A DNA stretch of 23,432 nucleotides. Origin: Asterionellopsis glacialis (taxonomy: Eukaryota > Bacillariophyta > Plagiogrammaphyceae > Rhaphoneidales > Asterionellopsidaceae). Made by a program: the position numbers and the translations under genes. The stretch's first letter is position 1. The number at the start of each line of letters is the position of its first letter. The stretch lies in contig WKLE02003588.1 in assembly GCA_014885115.2 (NCBI GenBank), positions 1-23,432 of the forward strand. The letters are read 5' to 3'. The notes below the pieces were generated by a model that worked only from the letters and a program-made list of their open reading frames with translations, had not been told where the DNA came from and made no database searches. Shown piece by piece: positions 17,772 through 23,432 of the stretch.

Positions 17772-18189
17772 AGAGAGTCGAGGCAGGATTGCCGTTACAA
17801 CAAGGACAACTCACTACATAACACATTTTACTAAAACGTACCTCATGATTTCCTCGTAGTAGTGTGATATGTCCGGGATACTTTAATTTTAAACACAGTA
17901 ACAAACTCATCGTTTCGACTGAATTATGTCCTCTGTCGACAAAGTCACCTAAAAAGACGTACGATGTATGTGGTGGCCATCCACCCACATTTAACATTTC
18001 TAAAAAATCAAAAAATTGTCCATGTAAATCACCTACAATTGTGACGGGACTGTGGACAGGTTGAACATTATTTTCTTCCATCAACAAGTCCGACACCAAT
18101 TGACATAATTTACGCATATCACATTCCGATATAATTTCACCCTGTTTCAAGGTTTCTATACATTGATCAACATCTACTGAGAGAGGCAT
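16806..18189 (-). CDS. PP4/PP6/Sit4-type Ser/Thr protein phosphatase catalytic subunit (two exons)
   Basis: The coding sequence joins 18189-17842 and 17684-16806 (116 + 292 codons, 408 aa) in phase 0. The splice is supported by the family sequence: exon 1 ends GNHE and exon 2 resumes [14 protein letters not shown]. Metal and catalytic residues are intact: D54 and H56 (GDLHG), D82 (GDFVDRG), N114 and H115 (GNHE), H164 (CVHGG), H249 (ARAHQL). The C-terminus PYFL matches the PP2A-like tail that is methylated and bound by regulatory subunits. The sequence mixes PP4-like (VAAILEL, FAIFEA) and PP6-like (GNHE context, [13 protein letters not shown]) features, so I leave the subtype open. Oddities: GHN replaces the usual GYY/GFY after DR in the metal loop; a Gly-rich insert at 204-214; and a disordered Asn/Ser/Glu-rich insert of about 85-90 residues (about 290-378) before the C-terminal strand. 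Typical family members are about 305-310 aa. Confidence 0.93.
17685..17841 (-). other. spliceosomal intron in the phosphatase gene
   Basis: 157 bp, donor GTACGT (17841-17836) directly after the GAG codon of GNHE, acceptor TATAG (17689-17685). Retention would add 23 codons after the GNHE glutamate and stop at 17770, giving a 139-residue fragment that lacks the rest of the catalytic domain. It contains the (AG)16 microsatellite, which reads as CT repeats on the transcribed strand. It is the only intron in the window supported by protein homology. Confidence 0.88.
17738..17769. repeat. (AG)16 microsatellite
   Basis: 32 bases of perfect AG dinucleotide inside the phosphatase intron, seen as CT repeats in the pre-mRNA. 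It is probably length-variable between strains. Confidence 0.97.
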
Positions 18190-19236
18190 AATGAATGATG
18201 ATACTATTAAAGTGTAAGTTTGTAGTTGGTTTTTTTGGTGCTCTTTTTATTTTCGTTTGTTCGCCGACAATCTTCTAGATGTCACTAGAAGAACGCAAAA
18301 TAGGCGGAGCTGCACAAACTATGTCCTCTAATCAATTTGATTATCCACTTGAGTTGCAATCTCCGGGGAACGTCGCAACACCGCAAGCACAATGAGAGCA
18401 AACAAAATTGATTTTGTAGGTCTGTAAAAATGCAAGTAGGTGTACGTTAATTGTACATGATAATTGATATTGTTATTTCTTAGAATTTTTTTACCAATGA
18501 TCTGCGTCTTAAACCAAATAAATGGTTTGCTTACAGCATAGAAACTTATCTCAACCCTAAAAAGGATTACTCGTCTTATTTGAGTGCCCTCTCCCGAACT
18601 TGCTTCGCGCTTCTACCGGTATTTCTAATCGAGGAGTGGGGCGGGTGCGTGAGCCAGCTTGCTTGCTCGGCTCTCATATTGTCGATCTGCCTTTCCCAAA
18701 TTTTCAATTATTGTGTCGTCCGTTTAGAAGAGACAGAATGGGAGATTCGAATATACTCGGACTTGCCTGTATTTTTTCTCTACGATAACATTCAAAAGAT
18801 ATAGAGGGGGATGATGAATCTTAATCCTTCAATTTATGGGGGAGTGAAAGACATCTGTCTCTCTAAACACATAAGACATAAGACAGCTAGTATATCAGGG
18901 TTAATGTGAATAATAAGTGTTTATCTCATAACCTCTATCTGTCTGTCCGACCCCTCATTCCAGTCGCTGAGTCACTCCTCATTATTTCGCTTCTTCGTAT
19001 CAACACGCACATGCGCAGATGCCAGATTTTTTGGACTTCATCATTTCTCCCTGCCTGTGTCCAGAACATTGCAAATCACAACATCGTTCAATCGCATCTT
19101 TGTTGTCGGCTGCAGTCATCTAGGCTATCCTTGTCCATGACATTTGACACTTTACAAATTGTAAAAGCTCTGGAGTAGAAACAAATCGAAATTTCCATAG
19201 AAACCGGTGATAAAGTGCTGCTGCTTCTTTTAAATA
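18190..19236. other. divergent intergenic region
   Basis: Lies between the phosphatase start (minus) and the complex I assembly factor start (plus). It has GC-richer patches around 18300-18370 and 18590-18680, perhaps promoter proximal. Frames of 60-90 codons at 18580-18804 and 18906-19178 show no domain or signal and are not called. No RNA gene was recognised. Confidence 0.5.
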
Positions 19237-20541
19237 ATGTATTCATCAACTACAACCATGATGATGAGACTATCTTCCTCCTGTCGTCGGATAAGACCGT
19301 CGTCCTTCTCCTCCTCCTGTATTGCTACTGGTAGTGTTTCAACAAAAACAAGCAATATTCCTACCACTGCGGTCAGGACGACATCATCTATACTAAGAAG
19401 CAATACGAACAGTAGTTTCCAAAACCATGCATTCCATGTTCGATGTTTTTCATCCTCCGCATCGTCGAAAGAATCGATATTACAAACGTACAACGCCAAA
19501 GACGACCATAATCATTGTGTGAATTTAGTAGAACAACGTGATCGTGAAGGATATTTATGTGGATTATTAATGCCATCCAAAGCACGTGAGGCCTATTTTG
19601 CGATACGTGCATTTAATGTGGAAATTGCATCCATTAAAGATGGACGACGTTTAGGTACAGGTGCGGGTGGTGGTAATTCCTCCACCAATACAAGTGAAGG
19701 ATCGTCCTTGGCATTGCAAATGAGAATTCAATGGTGGAGAGAGGCTATCGATGAAATCTATACAAAAAAAGATGATGATGTCCAAACAAAAAGCTCGGAA
19801 TCAAAGAAAAGTAGTAGTAACCCTTTGTCCTTACCAGCATGTTGGCATAATCCTGTGGTGCGATCGTTGTATTATGCAAATCAACAACAACAACAACAGC
19901 CAAACGATGGAGGTCAGTCATCCTTTGTGTTGACACGTCGTTTTTTAGAACGATTAATTGACGCGCGTGAAATTGATTTGAATATTGAACAATTTGCAAC
20001 CTTGGATGATGCCACCATGTATGCCGAAGATACCGTATCAAGTTTATTATATTTATCATTGGAATGTGTTGGTATACAAAATGATCATGCCGATGAGGTA
20101 GCATCTCATGCAGGAATGGGTATTGGATTAACCATGGCATTACGATCCACCATACATCGATTACTCGTAGGTGAATTATCCATCCCCGCCGATGCCTTAC
20201 CACAATCCATACCTACAAAATATTTAATGGACCGTGTTGTTCTTCAAGAAGACGACGACAATGAGTTTCAATCCAATCCTGAATATGACGATACCTTACG
20301 TCAAGGTGTGCAGAATGTGGCACATGTTGCATCCTTGCATTTATCCAAGGCACGTGAATTACAAACTCAAATACCCAAAGAAGGACGGTCGTGTTTGTTA
20401 CCGATTGTCCCTAACTTGCATTATTTAGATACATTGCAACAATGTCAATATGATTTATGGGATACACAAGTGGCTATGGAACAATCGAAATTTCGGTCCT
20501 TGGCATTGTTAGGTCGTGCATGGATGACAGGTGTATGTTGA
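19237..20541 (+). CDS. NDUFAF6: NDUFAF6-like mitochondrial complex I assembly factor
   Basis: 434 residues of the squalene/phytoene synthase fold family, closest to NDUFAF6, a mitochondrial protein needed for early assembly of complex I (maturation of the ND1 module). The N-terminal about 75 residues are Ser/Thr/Arg-rich without acids, a mitochondrial presequence. Family landmarks run in order: VEQRDREGYLCGLLMP (98-113), AIRAFNVEIASIKD (122-135), MRIQWWREAIDEIY (162-175), RFLERLIDAREIDL (235-248), YAEDTVSSLLYLSLECVGI (262-280), HADEVASHAGMGIGL (284-298) and HVASLHLSKAREL (363-375). The Asp-rich DDxxD metal motifs of active prenyl synthases are missing, as in NDUFAF6, so a non-enzymatic role is expected. 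Two low-complexity inserts (about 138-158 and 177-197, plus a Gln run at 216-221) lengthen loops relative to the human protein. AATAAA-type sequences follow the stop. Confidence 0.92.
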   Translation: MYSSTTTMMMRLSSSCRRIRPSSFSSSCIATGSVSTKTSNIPTTAVRTTSSILRSNTNSSFQNHAFHVRCFSSSASSKESILQTYNAKDDHNHCVNLVEQRDREGYLCGLLMPSKAREAYFAIRAFNVEIASIKDGRRLGTGAGGGNSSTNTSEGSSLALQMRIQWWREAIDEIYTKKDDDVQTKSSESKKSSSNPLSLPACWHNPVVRSLYYANQQQQQQPNDGGQSSFVLTRRFLERLIDAREIDLNIEQFATLDDATMYAEDTVSSLLYLSLECVGIQNDHADEVASHAGMGIGLTMALRSTIHRLLVGELSIPADALPQSIPTKYLMDRVVLQEDDDNEFQSNPEYDDTLRQGVQNVAHVASLHLSKARELQTQIPKEGRSCLLPIVPNLHYLDTLQQCQYDLWDTQVAMEQSKFRSLALLGRAWMTGVC

Positions 20542-20561
20542 ATAAAGTATCACAAAATAAA
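20541..20561 (+). terminator. possible polyadenylation signals of the NDUFAF6-like gene
   Basis: Two AATAAA hexamers, at 20541-20546 (overlapping the stop codon) and 20556-20561, directly follow the coding region. AT-rich sequence makes these common, and diatoms do not use a strict signal, so this is weak. Confidence 0.25.
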
Positions 20562-20795
20562 GATATTGTAGAGAGAAAGAAAGTTGTTAGACTGTCAAAT
20601 CCATAACATGTAACGGAGGGGGGAAAGGATATTGACAATGTTCCTTTTAGTCCTTGCTTTTCCTTTTTTTTTTTACGTCTCCACATGATTGGATTTCTTG
20701 AGGGATGCAATAAAGGTGGTTTCTTTTCCCTTTTTCTGTCTTAAATTGTTTTCTCACCAACGATTGACTGGGGTTGAGCATGATGAGGATATTCA

Positions 20796-21108
20796 TTATC
20801 GCACACGACGACTTTGGGTTGTCTCCTTCATGGCCAAAAAGTGCGACAACTCATCTTGCACTACTGGAAAGTTCTCCTCATGGTACTCAGAGCCAGGGAA
20901 GAACCTTGAGGCGGTCCAAAAAGGCTGGCAGAATGTTTTCATTCGCCATAATGGGGAACCAGTACATGACTGCATCGTTGAAACCGTGCATGGTCAGCTC
21001 ACTCGTATACGAAAGTGTTATAAAAATAATGGCCGAGAAGGCAAGCAGCACATGCATGATCTTGATCAAACTGACAGAATGAGACGGCATGGTTCCAAAC
21101 ACTGTCAG
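20796..21108 (-). pseudogene. interrupted membrane-anchored protein gene, remnant or mis-modelled exon
   Basis: On the minus strand, a frame from 21108 (ATG at 21090) encodes a hydrophobic helix (LIKIMHVLLAFSAIIFITLS) followed by a well-behaved polar stretch ending LPAFLDRLKVLPWL and a TGA at 20889-20887. The next frame, overlapping at 20903, continues with 35 protein-like residues beginning FFPGSEYHEENFPVVQDEL and ending in TAA at 20798-20796. The two halves read like one protein split by a frameshift; no GT-AG pair of sensible size joins them. A good acceptor (pyrimidine run then TTGTAG, 21109-21111 at its AG end) sits just upstream, so an unseen 5' exon is possible. The second part loosely recalls the start of aspartyl/asparaginyl beta-hydroxylase-like domains, but no catalytic part follows. 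It could be a decayed copy, a sequencing indel or chance. Confidence 0.35.
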
Positions 21109-21218
21109 CTACAAGAAAAAACAATGCCACTACTGTAGAGATCTTAAGGTTGTTTTTCTTTCTCTGGAAAATCATCGCCCATTTTTGAATGATTGACATG
21201 AAGAAATTTGCAAGACAT

Positions 21219-21239
21219 AACGGAATTTCGCATTCCGTT
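21219..21239. repeat. 8-bp-stem hairpin
   Basis: AACGGAAT and ATTCCGTT pair perfectly around TTCGC. It lies about 110 bp upstream (in minus-strand terms) of the interrupted gene segment. No flanking target-site duplication was seen, so it is not called a transposon end. Confidence 0.4.
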
Positions 21240-22031
21240 CTGTTTTGGGAATTTTGTACAGTAGGCCCCAAAAAACTCCCATAAAAACAATGAGCTGTAA
21301 CATGCTGTGGCAGTAATAAGTATAGAAAGACAGCATATCCTGGAGATGAATGATTGGTGGAAGGATAGGTACACATCAAACTATTCCAATGGTATGCCTG
21401 GAAGTGAGTATCTACTCTAGTGAACTGTTGTGGAACATTTCCATACTTGAACATGTACAAATCAAAATAAATAAAAACGACATCTTGGAATTTACAATAC
21501 TGTTGATATATAGCAAGTTTAGTAGATTTAGCAAAAAAATGGACTATGGTAATTATGAGAACTGGGTAATATTAATTCATAATACTGGACACGTACATTA
21601 AAGCTTTCTTTGGGGGCAATTTATTAAATAAAAATTACTCGTCCTACTCGGAAAATGCATGACATCTACAGTATTTTTGAATATTATTGTGACTATCTGT
21701 ATTATTATGTTGTGATACTAATCGAAAATGTAATTTGTTGCCATAGAAGGCTTAGCTTTATATAACGACATTTAATCATCAATAATCATCATAAGAATCA
21801 TCTTCAATTAAATAATATGAGATTGAGATGTTTCAGTAGGAAAGTGTACTAGATATTCCAGGAAGTTCCGTAGAGTCACTGATCTTTTCTGATCTGTTAC
21901 ATTTCTGAAGAAGTCGATTATAATCTACAATTTTGAACTACGACCAAAGTGCATCAATGATTTGGATTTTATTTTCTAAAAGTCACGATTGGTATTCTGC
22001 ATGAAGTATTGTAGGTACGTAGAGAACTCGG

Positions 22032-22053
22032 TTTTTTTTTAAAAAAAAAAAAA
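22032..22053. repeat. T9A13 homopolymer switch
   Basis: Nine T followed by thirteen A, self-complementary and a likely nucleosome-poor stiff tract, about 125 bp upstream of the small secreted protein ATG. A shorter version (T8A7) occurs at 422-436. Confidence 0.7.
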
Positions 22054-22176
22054 GGAACTATTTTCTTGAGTTGAATCCCATCTAAAATTTAGTTTATAAC
22101 AGCGATCGCATCAAAAGAAGAGAGAGATACTATATTAAAGCAACCAATCAAGGGGAAATAAACAGCATAATCCATC

Positions 22177-22401
22177 ATGAAGATTCAACACCTTAGTCGT
22201 TTACTTTTAGCAGTTATCGTGACCTCTGCCTACGCCGGCGGCAATAATAATCTTGATGCATCAGGTCAACAGGGTAACGATTTGTGCATTGATTCGTGTC
22301 TTAGGAATTTCAACGACGGAAGCGGACCCTGCATGAATACAGAATACATCCAACTTCGCGATGTACTTCTCTGTTGTATTGACTTTTGCGAACCTTCTTA
22401 G
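22177..22401 (+). CDS. small secreted cysteine-rich protein
   Basis: 74 residues, ATG with A at -3 region (ccatcATGA), TAG at 22399-22401. Residues 1-20 form a textbook signal peptide: basic start, hydrophobic LLLAVIVTSA and an AYA-GG cleavage site. The mature 54-residue chain has six cysteines, C37, C41, C52, C66, C67 and C71, in the pattern C-x3-C-x10-C-x13-CC-x3-C. Two of the spacings are the near-identical motifs CIDSC and CIDFC, suggesting two disulphide-linked short helices. The chain is acidic and Asn/Gly-rich near its N-terminus. No ASAF/plastid motif follows the signal, so secretion or cell-wall localisation is likelier. I do not recognise a family; function is unknown. A TATA-like TATATTAA about 40 bp upstream supports a real gene. 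Confidence 0.7.
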   Translation: MKIQHLSRLLLAVIVTSAYAGGNNNLDASGQQGNDLCIDSCLRNFNDGSGPCMNTEYIQLRDVLLCCIDFCEPS

Positions 22402-23432
22402 GAAGGAGAAGCCGCATATTCTTGATGAAAAGATAATGCAACCGTTTTTTGGGAAAGAATATTTCTTGAGATACTTCGATTTCGATTCAGATTATTTCTA
22501 TTATATTTTTTAGATACAGTTAGTAGACAAGTAGAGAACACAGCAAAATTTACATAAAATCGATACTTTAACTTTTTTACATGAGAAGCATCATGTAATA
22601 ATTCTGCTGATAGCATAACTCAAAACGAAAAGAGCAAGTATCGCCGAACATTGCCAGCATCTCCGATAGGCCACTACTTGAGCCGTGCAAAATTTGTCGG
22701 TTTGACAATATATAGTTAGTAGGTTTTAAAAAAAGTAAAAAATACTTCTTCTGCCTTTAGCTTGTGTCTGTAAATTTTCAAGTATGAATGGTTTCACATT
22801 TTCGGATTTTCAAATGTACTATATTTACTTGATATTCATAGTGTTTAGTTATCAATAAAAACAAAGAATTTGTATACATACATATGATAAAAAGTCATTT
22901 TTAAAAGTTAAACGAATACTGTATATCTATTCTAGCTTCCCTGTACTCTAGAATTTCTTTTTCGGTATGCAACACATTTTTATGTCTCCATTGTCTCTAT
23001 TCCTTGAGATCTGTTAGGTTGTTGGTATAAGAATAGATAGAATCTAGTCCTGGCAAAACACAAATGTGGCAGTTCTCTCGCTACGTAGATCTTTGAGATA
23101 GAATGACAAACATGAAGAGTTAGAGTTATTATACTTGCAATGTATGTCGGTGTGGCGCAGCACTTCCATGCGTTCGTGCTTTTGCCTAAAGGATGTAAAA
23201 ATGAAAAAAGTTGCTGTCTGTGCATCTTTTTTTTTTGTCTGGCTGTATCTTCCATCTTTCTGTGTCGTCCCCAAATATTGCGTACAGTCTATCTAGAGTG
23301 CACGAAAAACGCTCTCCCCTCATCACAACATGTTGTTCTTCAGCAAAAGCAGAGAGACACAGGAGCGCTTGTCTGTTTGCGCTCATCGCCTCTCGATCAG
23401 GTTTCGATAGACATTCATCTGTTCGCTATTGA
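22402..23432. other. intergenic tail of the window
   Basis: AT-rich up to about 23040, then somewhat GC-richer (about 23140-23432), which may be the promoter side of a gene beyond the edge. Open frames at 22980-23386 on the minus strand and 23211-23432 on the plus strand overlap each other and show no domain; I do not call them. Confidence 0.45.

Larger units (their letters stand above)
20542..22176. other. intergenic region holding an interrupted gene
   Basis: Apart from the minus-strand protein-like segment at 20796-21108, a hairpin at 21219-21239 and a T9A13 tract at 22032-22053, I see no gene. The segment 20770-21130 is noticeably less AT-rich than 21140-22170. A TATA-like TATATTAA (22131-22138) lies about 40 bp before the small secreted protein gene. 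Confidence 0.45.

Noticed and set aside
18580..19178. Open frames of 60-90 codons upstream of the NDUFAF6-like gene
   Set aside because: No start context, domain or composition that supports coding; likely promoter and 5' UTR sequence.
19237..20541. Active phytoene or squalene synthase
   Set aside because: The fold matches, but the Asp-rich metal-binding motifs are absent and the ordered motifs match NDUFAF6.
20689..21138. 149-codon plus-strand open frame
   Set aside because: It lies antisense to the more protein-like minus-strand segment, has no domain, and its start overlaps AT-rich spacer. Treated as a shadow.
20999..21460. 153-codon minus-strand open frame
   Set aside because: It opens through the putative intron and reads the conserved-looking helix in the wrong frame.
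1..23432. tRNA, rRNA, CRISPR or complete transposon
   Set aside because: No cloverleaf with a T-arm consensus, no regular repeat-spacer array and no transposase or reverse transcriptase motif was seen by eye on either strand; a tool-based scan could still find a weak case.

Overview
The window looks like nuclear DNA from a stramenopile alga, most likely a diatom. Four things point that way. The intergenic DNA is AT-rich and the genes are mostly intronless and well separated. Proteins carry long Asn/Gln/Ser low-complexity tracts. A phosphoglycolate phosphatase has a signal peptide ending in an ASAF-type motif, the signature of import into a secondary red plastid. The one clear intron is short (157 bp) and GT-AG. 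The species cannot be told from the sequence. A run of 52 Ns (11097-11148) marks an assembly gap.

Layout, left to right: an empty first kilobase; a type II membrane, probably Golgi-lumenal protein (1085-2953, +); convergent to it, a Gln/Asn-rich putative nuclear factor with a TAF1-like C-terminal motif (3244-4428, -); a conserved polytopic membrane protein of unknown function (5369-6262, -); a 2.3 kb gene-poor stretch; a large disordered RING-finger protein with candidate SUMO-interacting motifs (8544-10970, +); the assembly gap; a plastid-type phosphoglycolate phosphatase (11435-12796, -); a shared upstream region with a CRE/CCRE-like element; a long RRM-like protein with a mitochondrial-type N-terminus (13698-16664, +); convergent to it, a two-exon PP4/PP6/Sit4-type Ser/Thr phosphatase catalytic subunit (16806-18189, -); a complex I assembly factor of the NDUFAF6 family (19237-20541, +); an interrupted, protein-like minus-strand segment (20796-21108); and a small secreted six-cysteine protein (22177-22401, +).

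The genes do not form a pathway or operon and each has its own upstream region. Three look organelle-targeted (plastid photorespiratory salvage, mitochondrial RNA-binding-like protein, mitochondrial complex I assembly). Two look like nuclear or signalling regulators (RING ligase, PPP phosphatase). No tRNA, rRNA, CRISPR array or intact mobile element was recognised. The leads judged most worth a check are the possible SUMO-targeted ubiquitin ligase, the secreted protein with two Cys-Ile-Asp-x-Cys motifs, the interrupted minus-strand gene near 21 kb, and the CCRE-like pair in the phosphatase/RRM promoter region.
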